Shown here: positions 52,989 to 61,527 of the stretch, piece by piece
Layout of the letters: each line of letters begins with the position of its first letter
Numbering within the stretch: position 1 is the first letter of the stretch
NCBI GenBank assembly: GCA_964545715.1
Contig: CAZJHX010000040.1
Span: 1 to 64,000, forward strand
Direction of reading: 5' to 3'
Source of the DNA: CAZJHX01 sp964545715
Lineage (GTDB): Bacteria > Myxococcota_A > UBA9042 > GCA-2863065
Length of the DNA stretch: 64,000 nucleotides
Program-made: the position numbers and the translations under genes
Notes under the pieces: model-generated
Told to the model about the DNA's origin: nothing
The model's input: only the letters and a program-made list of their open reading frames with translations
Database searches by the model: none

Positions 52989-53452
52989 TTATCCGTCGCG
53001 CCAAGCCCACCGACGCACCGACCATCGAGCACGTCCTGACGGCCAACCGTGCCGATCCGTCGCTGTTTCAACAGCCGCTGCGCCGCATCCGGCGCCAGAT
53101 CAATGACTTCGTGGTTGCAGAGTCCGGCGGCGAGATCGTCGGGTGTGCCGCCTTGCACTGGCACCGGGCCGACAACGTGGAGATCCTCGCGTTCGCCGTG
53201 CTTCCGGAGCACCACGGCGCCGGCATCGGCAAAGCGCTGATGACCGCCTGCCTCGAGGTCACCGACGGGTCCGGCACGGTCTGGCTGTCTACGCGCAAGC
53301 CCGGCTACTTCGACAGATTTGGCTTTCGCTCTGTCTCCATGTGGAGCATGCCGCTCACGGTCCTGCTCACGAAGGTCCGCCTGATCTTTGAACAGCCCCT
53401 GCGTCGCTGGTTGACGGCCGTGACGCGCAGCCAGTTCATGCGATTGGCGTAG
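52985..53452 (+). CDS. GNAT-family N-acetyltransferase
   Basis: 155 residues. The N-terminus MIIRRAKPTDAPTIEHVL is the typical GNAT first strand and helix. The acetyl-CoA-binding segment is AVLPEHHGAGIGKALM (the R/Q-x-x-G-x-G/A loop). The end reads YFDRFGFRSVS. It is coupled to the TetR gene by ATGA, so the regulator probably controls it. The acceptor substrate is unknown. Confidence 0.88.
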   Translation: MIIRRAKPTDAPTIEHVLTANRADPSLFQQPLRRIRRQINDFVVAESGGEIVGCAALHWHRADNVEILAFAVLPEHHGAGIGKALMTACLEVTDGSGTVWLSTRKPGYFDRFGFRSVSMWSMPLTVLLTKVRLIFEQPLRRWLTAVTRSQFMRLA

Positions 53453-53508
53453 TTCCAGTTTGGTCAGGGACTGGTGCCGGACGTGAAAATCGGCGACAGT
53501 CGTGCCCC

Positions 53509-55668
53509 ATGCATTACGCGACTCAGACCCTGAGCGTCGCTGTCCTTGCGGGCGTTTTGTTGGTCATCGCGGCACACCGCCTGCGCGTACCATCCATCGT
53601 CCTTCTCCTGGGCGGCGGCATCCTGCTTGGCCCAGAAGCGCTGGGGCTGGTGCATCCGGAGTCGCTTGCGGAGGGGCTGGAGACGCTCATCGCATTGACC
53701 GTGGCCGTCATCCTGTTCGAGGGCGGCCTGACATTGGACACGGACGGCTACCGCCGCGCGCCCGCCACCATCAAGCGCCTGCTAAGCATCGGGCCATTGG
53801 TCACGTGGTTCGGCGCCGGGGTCACCATGTGGTTCCTGTTCGACATGACGCCCTCGCTGGCCATGCTTGCCGGCAGCCTCGTCATCGTCACCGGCCCGAC
53901 CGTAATCTCACCCTTGCTGCGCCATGTACGCATCAAAGAGCGCCTGCACCAGGTGCTGTATTGGGAGGGCGTGCTCATCGACCCGGTCGGTGTCTTCGTC
54001 GCCGTGCTCTGCTACGAGTGGCTCACTCCGACGGCAGACGGGCAGGCCTTTGCGACCCTGGGGCGCTTTGGCGTGCGGCTTGTCGTGGGGCTGGGCATCG
54101 GCGCGGTGAGCGGACTCGCCGTGACAGCGGTTCTCCAGCGCCGCTGGGTCACCGAGAGTCACATCAACATCTTTGTGCTGGCGTCCGCGCTGGGCACCTT
54201 CGGCGCTGCCCACGCCATCATCACCGAGGGAGGGATCCTGGCGGTCGTGGTCGCGGGTCTGATCGTCGGCATCAAGCACCCGCCCATGCTGGACAACGTC
54301 AAGCGATTCAAGCTGCAGCTGACCGAGCTTGGGATCGGCACGTTGTTCGTCCTGCTTGCCGCCAAACTAGAGCTGGCCCGCTTCGCTGACGCACGGCTGC
54401 TGATCGCTGTTCTGCTCGTCATGCTCGTGCTGCGTCCGGCCGTGATCTTCTTGTCGACGTGGGGTCAGGGATTTCGCACCAACGAGCGCATCTTCATGTC
54501 CTGGATCGGGCCTCGCGGCATCGTAGCGGCCGCCATGGCGTCTCTGTTCGCGCTGCGGCTTACCGCGCTGGGCTACGAGCAAGCCCATTATCTGGAGACG
54601 TTCACCTACGCGGTGATCGCCGCCACGGTCACTATTCAGGGTCTGTCGGCGCCCTGGGTCGCGCGCCAACTCGGCGTCATGCGACCCAGCGCCAAGACGT
54701 GGGTCATCGCCGGCGACAAGGTGGTTGCTCCCGCTTTGGCTCGCGGCCTTCGTCAGGCCGGCGCGCAGGCGGTCAGCTTTGTGGGCACCGGGCCCGACGA
54801 GGAAGACTTCGCGGACCCGAAGCTCAACGACATCGCTGCCGTCTTCTGTGCGTACCACACCCGAGAGGAGAACGTCTCGGCGGTTGCAAACTGGGAGCGT
54901 CGACTGCCGTCGGACGCCTGTTATCGTTGGGCTCCGCAGGAGGAGGTCTCCGAGTCAGCGCCCCCGGACAGCACCGCCAGCGCGGGGCTCTCCGTCTGGC
55001 CGCGTACACATACGCCGGCCGGCGTCGCCACAGGTCTGGCGGAGAGCCGCTTTCGTGTGGACGTGCTCGATATAGGCCGTCCCGAGGAGTACGGGCGGTT
55101 CGGCACGGATCTTCAGCCACTGTTCTGGGTCAACGACGGCGAGGGCCATGTCGTGGCCGATCCGATGAACGCGCGCGTCCCCGACCGCGGATTCGCCGTC
55201 GTGTTGCGCCGCCCGATTCACGGCCTGGCATCGCTGCTGGAGCACGTCGAGGTGATCCACAAGAAGTCCAGCACGTTTGAGGATGTACTCGCCGCGCTGG
55301 TCAGGAGCGCAAAGCGCACCCACCCCGAGCTGCCGGCCGAGCAGGTTCTCACCAACCTGAAAGAGCGCCGGCGCACGATGCCCGTCGCAGTCGGCGGCGG
55401 GGTCGCGATCCCGCATGCCTACTGGGAGGGTGTGGACTTCAGCGCCTGCTTCCTGGGCGTCATACCCGACGGGCTCGAGATGACGACGCCCGACGAGCAC
55501 CCCGTGCGGCTGGTCTTTCTGCTGATCTCGCCCGAGGGTCAGGCCAGCACGCACCTGCAGTCGCTGGCGGCGATCGGCTCGCTGGGCAAAGATCCGGCGT
55601 TTTTGAACTTATTGTCGCGACAGCGCGTGCCGGATCGCATCGCAGCCTTTATTCTCGAGCGCGCCTGA
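53509..55668 (+). CDS. CPA-family Na+(K+)/H+ antiporter with TrkA-like and PTS EIIA domains
   Basis: 719 residues. About twelve TM segments fill residues 1-390, including VTGPTVISPLLRHV and EGVLIDPVGVFVA, the ion-binding region of CPA1-type antiporters. Residues ~395-560 form a TrkA-N-like nucleotide-binding region without a clear GxGxxG loop. Residues ~575-715 are a PTS EIIA type-2-like domain with the phospho-acceptor pattern GGGVAIPHA (His636). Cation export would thus be gated by nucleotide and possibly phosphorylation state. It appears to be monocistronic or first of a short unit. Confidence 0.87.
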   Translation: MHYATQTLSVAVLAGVLLVIAAHRLRVPSIVLLLGGGILLGPEALGLVHPESLAEGLETLIALTVAVILFEGGLTLDTDGYRRAPATIKRLLSIGPLVTWFGAGVTMWFLFDMTPSLAMLAGSLVIVTGPTVISPLLRHVRIKERLHQVLYWEGVLIDPVGVFVAVLCYEWLTPTADGQAFATLGRFGVRLVVGLGIGAVSGLAVTAVLQRRWVTESHINIFVLASALGTFGAAHAIITEGGILAVVVAGLIVGIKHPPMLDNVKRFKLQLTELGIGTLFVLLAAKLELARFADARLLIAVLLVMLVLRPAVIFLSTWGQGFRTNERIFMSWIGPRGIVAAAMASLFALRLTALGYEQAHYLETFTYAVIAATVTIQGLSAPWVARQLGVMRPSAKTWVIAGDKVVAPALARGLRQAGAQAVSFVGTGPDEEDFADPKLNDIAAVFCAYHTREENVSAVANWERRLPSDACYRWAPQEEVSESAPPDSTASAGLSVWPRTHTPAGVATGLAESRFRVDVLDIGRPEEYGRFGTDLQPLFWVNDGEGHVVADPMNARVPDRGFAVVLRRPIHGLASLLEHVEVIHKKSSTFEDVLAALVRSAKRTHPELPAEQVLTNLKERRRTMPVAVGGGVAIPHAYWEGVDFSACFLGVIPDGLEMTTPDEHPVRLVFLLISPEGQASTHLQSLAAIGSLGKDPAFLNLLSRQRVPDRIAAFILERA

Positions 55669-55690
55669 TCAGCTACACAGGAGACACCCC

Positions 55691-55999
55691 ATGGTCATCG
55701 TGACTTACAAAGTGAAGCCCGAATGCGTCGAGGAGAACGAGGCGCTGGTGCGCGCCGTCTACGCCCATCTGCACGAGGTCGCCGATCCATCGGTGCACTA
55801 CGCCACGTTCAAACAAAACGACGGCTGCACCTTCGTACACATCGCCCGCTTCGATGATCCCGACAAGCGCTCCATCCTGACCGGCAGCGCGGCCTTCCAG
55901 GCGTTTCAGAAGGACCTCAAGGCGCGCTGCGACGTGCCGCCGTCCCCTCAGCCGGTGACCGAGGTCGCCTCATACAACTTTCTGAACACGGCCGGATGA
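55691..55999 (+). CDS. ABM-fold (antibiotic biosynthesis monooxygenase-like) protein
   Basis: 102 residues with AGGAG 8 bases before ATG. The single ferredoxin-like alpha/beta sequence matches the dimeric ABM fold: VIVTYKVKPECVEENEALV, then VHYATFKQNDGCTFVHIARF and FQAFQKDLKARC. Such proteins are small oxygenases or binding proteins; the substrate is unknown. The next gene overlaps as ATGA. Confidence 0.72.
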   Translation: MVIVTYKVKPECVEENEALVRAVYAHLHEVADPSVHYATFKQNDGCTFVHIARFDDPDKRSILTGSAAFQAFQKDLKARCDVPPSPQPVTEVASYNFLNTAG

Positions 56000-56361
56000 C
56001 CACGCTGGAGTCCGTGCGCGCCCACATGGACAGCTACCGGGGCGCCACGTCCGGCTATCCGTTTGGTCCGGGCGCCCAGGTCTACAAAGTGGGCGGCAAG
56101 ATGTTCGGCCTCATCGCCGAAAACGAGCAGCCGCTGCGGGTCAACCTCAAGTGCGACCCGGAGGCGGCGCTGCAGCTTCGTGCCGGGTTCGAGGCGATCA
56201 TCCCCGGCTACCACATGAACAAGCGCCACTGGAACACGGTCATCCTGGACGGAACCGTGCCCGAGCCGATTGTGCTGGAGATGTTCGACGACTCCTATGA
56301 GCGGGTCTTCGCCAGCCTCACTCGCACCGTGCGCGACCGGATTGCGCAACACGGCGCTTAG
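55996..56361 (+). CDS. MmcQ/YjbR-family protein
   Basis: 121 residues matching the MmcQ/YjbR DNA-binding-fold family: SGYPFGPGAQVYKVGGKMF, LRVNLKCDPEAALQLR, GYHMNKRHWNTVILDG and the C-terminal SYERVFASL. Family members are small cytoplasmic proteins, proposed to bind nucleic acid. Its stop overlaps by 4 bases the stop of the convergent DTW gene. Confidence 0.88.
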   Translation: MTTLESVRAHMDSYRGATSGYPFGPGAQVYKVGGKMFGLIAENEQPLRVNLKCDPEAALQLRAGFEAIIPGYHMNKRHWNTVILDGTVPEPIVLEMFDDSYERVFASLTRTVRDRIAQHGA

Positions 56362-57491
56362 GGCGTCTTCTCGATCCCCAGCTCGCGAATGTGGCGCGTC
56401 ACGGCCAGGGTGTCGCCAAGCTGGCGGCCGGCGCGCCCCTCAAACGGCGTGGGGACCGTCTCCAGGCCCTGCTGGGCCACAAAATAGTCGAGATGCCCGC
56501 AGTTTTTGCCGGTGAGGTTGCACGCGATGCCCTTGAGCAGCAGCGACTCCCCGGGCGGCATGACCGCGCTGAGGCTGTGCCGATTCCACGCCGCGACGAT
56601 GCTGTCGCGCCCCAGAAACTCCCTCCACTGCTGCCTGAACTGCTCCGGCGCAAGGCCGCCCTCGATCTGCGCAAAGGTCAGCCCCATGTGCTCGATGTGC
56701 AGCGGGTTGGGAGTGACGCGCGTGGGCCGGACGAAGCGCGCAAACGTCTCCCCGGTGGCGGGGCGAACAGCGCACCAGTACACGATGTCGCCAAGCCGTT
56801 CGCCGTCGCGGGTCTCCTTGGCCACCTCGCCGTAGCACACGACCAGCTTGTCGTACCGGGTAGTGAGCGCGCGGGGCAGCGAGGCCTGCAGCGACCGCCG
56901 TGCTTTGGGCACCTTGATCCGGCGCTGCGGCACCCGGCCGCTGCGGTCGATCTGGCGGTCGATCATCAGGCGAAAGGCGCCCATCAGCTCGTCCAGGCCG
57001 ACAGTCTCCGGCTCCAGCGCGCGCAGGGTCGCGATTGTCGCCTCGATGGTCGACAGGTAGTCCGCTTTGGGCTCCCGCCGAAGCCGGTACTCGCTTGGCG
57101 TGACCGGATCCAGGCGGATGCATGGCAGCGCCCGCAGCCACGGGGCGTGACTCACTACAGTCCGGGACTGGCCCCACGTCGCATCCACCAGCACGATGTT
57201 GTCCGGGCGCTCATCGGGCGGGATGGTCCGCACGTCCCGCGCGTCCGGCGAGGGGTACAAAAACGCGGTGTTGGGCGGCAGCCTGGACGCGCGCGCCATC
57301 GACTCGGGGTCCTTGGGCCCGCACACCTGCACCTGCACCCGGTTGAGGCCGAGCCGCGCAAAACGCGCAGTGCCCAGCGGATGATGCCGCTCGCGGGGGT
57401 GCTGCAGGATGATCACGCCGGTGTGATTGTCGACGCGTTTGATATCCGCGCACACGCATGCGACCGCCGGTTTGAAGCAGCGGTAACACAT
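56358..57491 (-). CDS. DTW-domain tRNA-uridine aminocarboxypropyltransferase with C-terminal exonuclease-like domain
   Basis: 377 residues from ATG 57491. The DTW domain (1-~195) carries the zinc site CYRCFKPAVACVC, HPRERHHPLGTARF, the DATW signature (103-106) and YRLRREPKADYLSTIEA. The known activity is adding aminocarboxypropyl from SAM to uridine in the tRNA body. Residues ~212-372 resemble a DnaQ-like DEDDh exonuclease fold (KLVVCYGEV, FVRPTRVTPNPLHIEHMGLT, DSIVAAWNRHSL) but lack the acidic metal residues (the first Asp position is Tyr or Cys). The extra domain is unusual for this family, whose members are normally ~200-250 residues. Confidence 0.85.
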   Translation of the reverse strand: MCYRCFKPAVACVCADIKRVDNHTGVIILQHPRERHHPLGTARFARLGLNRVQVQVCGPKDPESMARASRLPPNTAFLYPSPDARDVRTIPPDERPDNIVLVDATWGQSRTVVSHAPWLRALPCIRLDPVTPSEYRLRREPKADYLSTIEATIATLRALEPETVGLDELMGAFRLMIDRQIDRSGRVPQRRIKVPKARRSLQASLPRALTTRYDKLVVCYGEVAKETRDGERLGDIVYWCAVRPATGETFARFVRPTRVTPNPLHIEHMGLTFAQIEGGLAPEQFRQQWREFLGRDSIVAAWNRHSLSAVMPPGESLLLKGIACNLTGKNCGHLDYFVAQQGLETVPTPFEGRAGRQLGDTLAVTRHIRELGIEKTP

Positions 57492-57584
57492 CGCGCGCCC
57501 ACCGGGTGTGGCAGCGCGCTCGAAAGACGGTAAAGTCACCCCACACCCTCTATCACAAGCTGCACGTCCGGCAGGGAGGTGAAG

Positions 57585-58652
57585 ATGAGTATTCGCGACC
57601 GATTTGCTGTCGAGACACGGCACGCGTTCGCTACGCCGGTCACTGGGAACGTCGTGGCCCACACGGTGCCGCGCGAGGAGTGGATGGCGGCATTCAAGAC
57701 GCTGCAGGCGGTGGCGTTCCCGTCCGAGTCCGGTGTCGACTATGGCCGCGTCTTCTCCGCGGAGACGCTGCAGGACCATGCCGCTCTGGACGCCGCGCTG
57801 GGCGCCTCACCCCTGGAGCACTATGTACTGCTGCGCGACGGCGCCCAGACGGTTGGCTGTTTCTGGGGCGCCCAACAGCAGTACGCACGGTACTACATGG
57901 TTTTCAGCATCATCGCCCCCGAGCGCCAGGGTCAGGGCATCTACACGGCGTTTCTCAAGCGCCTGCTCACGGTGCTGGACGCAGTCGGCTTCAAGGAGGT
58001 CACCAGCCGCCATCATCCGGACAACAACGCGGTGCTCGTGCCCAAGCTGAAGCTCGGCTTCACTATCAGCGGCTTCGAAGTGGCCCCCAACTATGGGCTG
58101 CTGATCCATCTGCGACGCCCGGTCACCGAAGCCCTGCGCACGTTGTACGCGTGGCGGGTGGACGGCAGCCGCCATGGGCGGGAGCTGCGCGCGGCGGGCA
58201 TCGTCAACGAGCAGGTCGGCGAAGGTGATGACGCCTACGAGCTCACCTGCGAGCACGACATGGCGGCGCCGCCGGACGTGCTTTTTCGGGCGTGGACCAC
58301 CGACCACTTCGACAAGTGGTTTGCCGCCCCGGGGACGGTGCTCATGCGGGCGGAAGTGGGCGCACCGTACTTCTTTGAGGCGCGCTTCGAGGACCAGCGC
58401 CATCCGCACTACGGCCGCTTTCTGAAGCTGGAGCCCGACCGGCTGGTGCAGATGACCTGGCTGACCGAGGCGGGCACGCAGGGGGCGGAGACCATCCTCA
58501 CGATCGAGCTGATCCCCAACGGCGCGGGCACCCGGCTGCGGCTGACGCATGCAGGCTTCCGGGACGCGGCCGCGCGCACAGCACACGCGGAGGCCTGGTC
58601 CGTCGCGCTGGCCGAGCACCTGGACGTGGCCTTTGGCGCGGAGGAAGCGTAG
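57585..58652 (+). CDS. Fusion of GNAT acetyltransferase and SRPBCC (AHSA1-type) domain
   Basis: ATG 57585 has GGAGG 7 bases upstream, so the two extra codons to 57579 are dropped. 355 residues. The N-terminal half (to ~190) is a GNAT domain: AFKTLQAVAFPSE, YYMVFSIIAPERQGQGIYTAF and SRHHPDNNAVLVPKLKLGF. The C-terminal part (~215-350) is an SRPBCC/AHSA1 fold: LTCEHDMAAPPDVLFRAW, DHFDKWFAAPG, LKLEPDRLVQMTW and TRLRLTHAGF. The SRPBCC pocket may bind a hydrophobic ligand that the GNAT part acetylates. The next gene starts directly after the stop. Confidence 0.85.
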   Translation: MSIRDRFAVETRHAFATPVTGNVVAHTVPREEWMAAFKTLQAVAFPSESGVDYGRVFSAETLQDHAALDAALGASPLEHYVLLRDGAQTVGCFWGAQQQYARYYMVFSIIAPERQGQGIYTAFLKRLLTVLDAVGFKEVTSRHHPDNNAVLVPKLKLGFTISGFEVAPNYGLLIHLRRPVTEALRTLYAWRVDGSRHGRELRAAGIVNEQVGEGDDAYELTCEHDMAAPPDVLFRAWTTDHFDKWFAAPGTVLMRAEVGAPYFFEARFEDQRHPHYGRFLKLEPDRLVQMTWLTEAGTQGAETILTIELIPNGAGTRLRLTHAGFRDAAARTAHAEAWSVALAEHLDVAFGAEEA

Positions 58653-59588
58653 CTGAAGATCCGGCCCTTCGCAGAACGTGACTACGCGGCGGCGACACGC
58701 ATCTGGACGTTGGCGTGGCCCGACTATCCGCACACGGAGACGGAGTACCGGCGCTGGGACCAGGATCGGGACGCCCGATTGGACCAGGTGCGTCTGGTTG
58801 CCGAGGTTGACGAGTCGATCATCGGCGTAGGGTCGCTGAGCCACCTGTCCGAGTCATTTCACCCCAACCGATACGAGGCGGAGATCGCGGTCGACCCCGC
58901 GTTTCTCAGACAAGGCGTGGGCACGGCGTTGTTTCATGCGCTGCGAAGTGAGCGTCCGCAGGCCCTGGCGCTGCTAAGCGGCTGCCGGGAGGGGGCCGTG
59001 GGCGTCTCGTTTCTGGAGGCGCTCGGCTTCGACCGGACGCTGAGGGAGCCGGTGTCGGAGCTGGATGTGCAGGCTTTTGACGCTGGGCGGTACGACTACC
59101 TCCTGCGGCGGGTGGGCGCCCGTTATCGGCTCTGCTCCCGGGCGGCGCTCCAGTCCCGCCAGAGCGGCGTACTGCGCCGAGTCCATGCACTGCACAACGC
59201 CGTGCTGGCCGACATCCCGCTGGGGGCGCCTGCGACGGCTGTCCCATTTGAAGAGTACGAGACCGAGCGCACCTATCCAGGGTACGACGCGGCGGGGTGC
59301 ATCCTGTGCCTGAGCGGGGACCGCCTCGTCGGGATCAGCGAGCTGCTGAGCGCGGAGGCCGAGCCGGGACTGCTGAGCGTCACGATGACCGGCGTGCTGC
59401 CCAACCACCGCCACCGGGGCATCGCGACGGCCATGAAGGTGCTGGGCATTCGATGGGCGCAGACCGCGGGCGCCACGCTGATCCGCACGGACAACGAAGA
59501 GAACAACCCCATGTACGGACTCAATCTGTCGCTGGGCTTTGTGCCGCGCCCGGCCTGGCTGACGTATGCCCGCGGCGAGTCCGCGTAG
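58653..59588 (+). CDS. Tandem GNAT-domain acetyltransferase with CTG start
   Basis: The start is read as CTG 58653, the codon right after the previous stop. The reading from there (KIRPFAERDYAAATRIWTLAWPDYP) completes the first GNAT strand and helix, and GGAGG lies 9 bases upstream. The first canonical alternative (TTG 58710) would cut it off. 311 residues with two GNAT domains: the first has VDPAFLRQGVGTALF, the second GVLPNHRHRGIATAMKVLG. The second holds the better CoA loop. The substrate is unknown. Confidence 0.78.
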   Translation: MKIRPFAERDYAAATRIWTLAWPDYPHTETEYRRWDQDRDARLDQVRLVAEVDESIIGVGSLSHLSESFHPNRYEAEIAVDPAFLRQGVGTALFHALRSERPQALALLSGCREGAVGVSFLEALGFDRTLREPVSELDVQAFDAGRYDYLLRRVGARYRLCSRAALQSRQSGVLRRVHALHNAVLADIPLGAPATAVPFEEYETERTYPGYDAAGCILCLSGDRLVGISELLSAEAEPGLLSVTMTGVLPNHRHRGIATAMKVLGIRWAQTAGATLIRTDNEENNPMYGLNLSLGFVPRPAWLTYARGESA

Positions 59589-60191
59589 CTACCCTTCGGC
59601 GTACCAATCCACCACGCGCGGGTGCGCGGCCACAGCCTCGATCAGGCCGGTAATTTGGGGAAACGGGTCCAAAATCGTCGCGGGGATGTGGTCGTAGACG
59701 CCCTTGGTGTAGGAGCGCATGGCCACGAAGAGCTTGAGGTCGGCCACAGAGATGTCGTCGCCGCCGACGAACGGGCCGCGGATCTCCTTGGACGCGTTGG
59801 TGGCCCAGCGCTGGAAGTAGCCCTCGGCGAACGCCTCACGGGCCTTGCGCTTCTCGTCCTCGTCGTCGCGCCCTGTGGTGCTCGCCTGTGCGCGCAGCTC
59901 CTCTACGGCGCTCATCAGCGCCTCGTGCCGCGCCGTCTCCCACGAGTCGGCCGGCAGAAGCCCGTGCTCGCGCCCGATGTAGCTCAGAATGGCGTTTGAC
60001 TGGGAGATGACGCCCTTGCCGGGGATCTCCAACGTCGGCAGTCCACCGAACGGCGTCGTAGGCTTTTTGCTCGGCCAATCACCGGCAAAGCGGTCGTCGG
60101 TCCAGTCGGCGCGGGCGATATGAAAAGCGAGGCGTGCGGCCTCACCGCGACCGCCGGGGAAATTGAAGTAGGTCAGGACGGGTGTGCTCAT
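59589..60191 (-). CDS. Glutathione S-transferase
   Basis: 200 residues. The thioredoxin-fold N-domain has VLTYFNFPGGRGEAARLAF (the Tyr near residue 8 is the usual catalytic one in this sigma/mu-like branch), LPTLEI and SQSNAILSYIG (glutathione-binding SNAI). The helical C-domain ends PRVVDWYA. It conjugates glutathione to electrophiles. The stop is directly next to the convergent GNAT gene stop (zero-base gap). Confidence 0.88.
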   Translation of the reverse strand: MSTPVLTYFNFPGGRGEAARLAFHIARADWTDDRFAGDWPSKKPTTPFGGLPTLEIPGKGVISQSNAILSYIGREHGLLPADSWETARHEALMSAVEELRAQASTTGRDDEDEKRKAREAFAEGYFQRWATNASKEIRGPFVGGDDISVADLKLFVAMRSYTKGVYDHIPATILDPFPQITGLIEAVAAHPRVVDWYAEG

Positions 60192-60213
60192 CCCATCCTT
60201 ATAGCAGTGATGC

Positions 60214-60711
60214 TCAGGTGAAGATGACCTGGGCGCCGTCCGACATGTCGTAGAAGTCGCCGGCCGTGATGACGTCCCTGACCTGCGGGATCAGGTCGTC
60301 CCGGTCGATCTTCATCATGTCCATCGCCAGCTCGCACGCGTACAGCTCAGCGCCGGAGTCGTGCAAAATCTCCAGCATCTCGCGCACGGTCGGCAGCTCC
60401 ATCTCGTCCATGCGCGTCTTCATCATCTTTGCCGCGAAGCGCTCCATGCCGGGCAGCCCGGCCACGACGGTCGGCATGGGGCTCGAGGGGTTGCCGACCA
60501 TGTTGACGTGCAGCGTGTCGACCTTCCGTTCGGTGATCACGTCCAGGCCGTAGAACGTGAAGAAGATGAACGCCTCGATACCGGCCATCCGCGCGGCGTT
60601 GGCTAGAATCAGCGCCGGGTACGCCTCGTCCAGACCGCCTTTCGAGCAGATGATCGCGACACGGCGCTCGGCCGCCGGCGCTGGGGTAGTGTTTTGGGGC
60701 ATGGTGTTCAC
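60214..60711 (-). CDS. DsrE/DsrF/DrsH-like sulfur carrier protein
   Basis: The start is GTG 60711 (GTGA overlap with the upstream TusE-like gene), because GGAGG sits 6 bases before it. TTG 60717 and ATG 60702 are worse placed. 165 residues. The DsrE-fold motifs are RVAIICSKGGLDEAYPAL, FIFFTFYGLDVITE, MPTVVAGLPGMERFA and GAELYACELAMDMM with the conserved active Cys. Family members take up sulfane sulfur and pass it to TusE/DsrC-type proteins, whose gene is next door. Confidence 0.87.
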   Translation of the reverse strand: MNTMPQNTTPAPAAERRVAIICSKGGLDEAYPALILANAARMAGIEAFIFFTFYGLDVITERKVDTLHVNMVGNPSSPMPTVVAGLPGMERFAAKMMKTRMDEMELPTVREMLEILHDSGAELYACELAMDMMKIDRDDLIPQVRDVITAGDFYDMSDGAQVIFT

Positions 60712-61200
60712 AGACAACCTCCTGGTTTCGGGATTCCGGCAATCTTGGCGATAGTCCTTCCGGGGGCCTTGGGAAAGAGTCGATAGACCTCCTTGGTGCC
60801 GACATCAGCGCCCCGGGCGATGCGCCGCACGTTGGGAGACGCGTCGGTGGCCTCGAAGTCCGCCCGCGCGAAGTCGACCAGCGCCCAGTGCGCCTGGGTC
60901 ATGGGGCTGATGCCGGCCGCCTGGGCCGTGGCCTGCCCGATCTCCCGCGTCCATTGAGCGGGATCGACCACCACGCACTCCTGGCCTGTCGCGATGCCGG
61001 AGCTCTTACGGGCCGGCACCACGGATTCGCGACGACGCCTCGGCGCCAACATCGCGGACAATGGCCTGGGTTGGCGAACGACCAGCGCGGTCCCTCGGCC
61101 ACGGCGCCTCACCTGCTTGCCCATGCCGCGCAGCAAGGCCAGCATCACGCCGACACCCGTGCGCACGTCCTCCTCTCGCATGGCGCGAACCACCCCATAC
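60708..61200 (-). CDS. TusE/DsrC-like sulfur relay domain with upstream DUF1641 tail (5' side at gap)
   Basis: One open frame runs from the N gap to 60708. Its first ~30 residues look like the end of a DUF1641 protein (GVVRAMREEDVRTGVG, ALLRGMGK). An Arg-rich linker follows, and then a full TusE/DsrC-like domain: DPAQWTREIGQATAQAAGI, MTQAHWALVDFARADFE and the C-terminal arm GIPKPGGCL with the penultimate Cys. The second Cys of dissimilatory DsrC is absent, as in TusE. It would accept persulfide sulfur from DsrE-like partners. The frame above the gap continues only if the true gap length is a multiple of 3. The sequence shows no start codon for a separate tusE gene with a good ribosome site. 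Confidence 0.75.
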
Positions 61201-61210
61201 NNNNNNNNNN
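61201..61210. other. Assembly gap (10 N)
   Basis: Ten unknown bases interrupt the DUF1641 coding region. The conventional length of 10 puts the two sides in different frames, so the real distance is probably a multiple of three and unknown. Confidence 0.95.
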
Positions 61211-61527
61211 GCCGGCTCTGCGGACCGCACCGTCTCCAAGACGGCTGCAACGTTGTCACTCAGGGCGCGCAGGTCGTCGGGCTCCAGGCTGGTGACGACA
61301 CGGTCCACAGCCGCCATCGCCTCCGCCCCAAAGCGGAAGTAGCCTCTCTCCTCCAGCGAGAGCAGCTTCTGGGTCGCGACCCCCATCGCGTCGTGCACAA
61401 TGGGCATCATCTCGTCGATCAGCTCCTGCTGCCGCTCCTGACGTGCCAGCAGCAGGTCGAGCTTGGCGTTCAGAGACTCCAGCGTGTGTTGCTCTACTCG
61501 TCCCTCTTTGTCGATAGCTGTGTTCAT
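61211..61527 (-). CDS. DUF1641 domain protein, N-terminal part (3' side at gap)
   Basis: ATG 61527 overlaps the stop of the SQR-like gene as ATGA. The visible 105 residues include NAKLDLLLARQERQQELIDE, MPIVHDAMGVATQKLLSLEERGYF and DDLRALSDNVAAVLETVRSAEP, which fit the DUF1641 family often found beside sulfide:quinone oxidoreductase-like genes. The rest of the domain lies beyond the gap. I think the protein continues into the TusE-like frame downstream. Confidence 0.75.

Noticed and set aside
57506..58228. Plus-strand frame overlapping the GNAT-SRPBCC gene start
   Set aside because: Different frame with Arg/Gly-rich text; the GNAT frame has GGAGG and family motifs.
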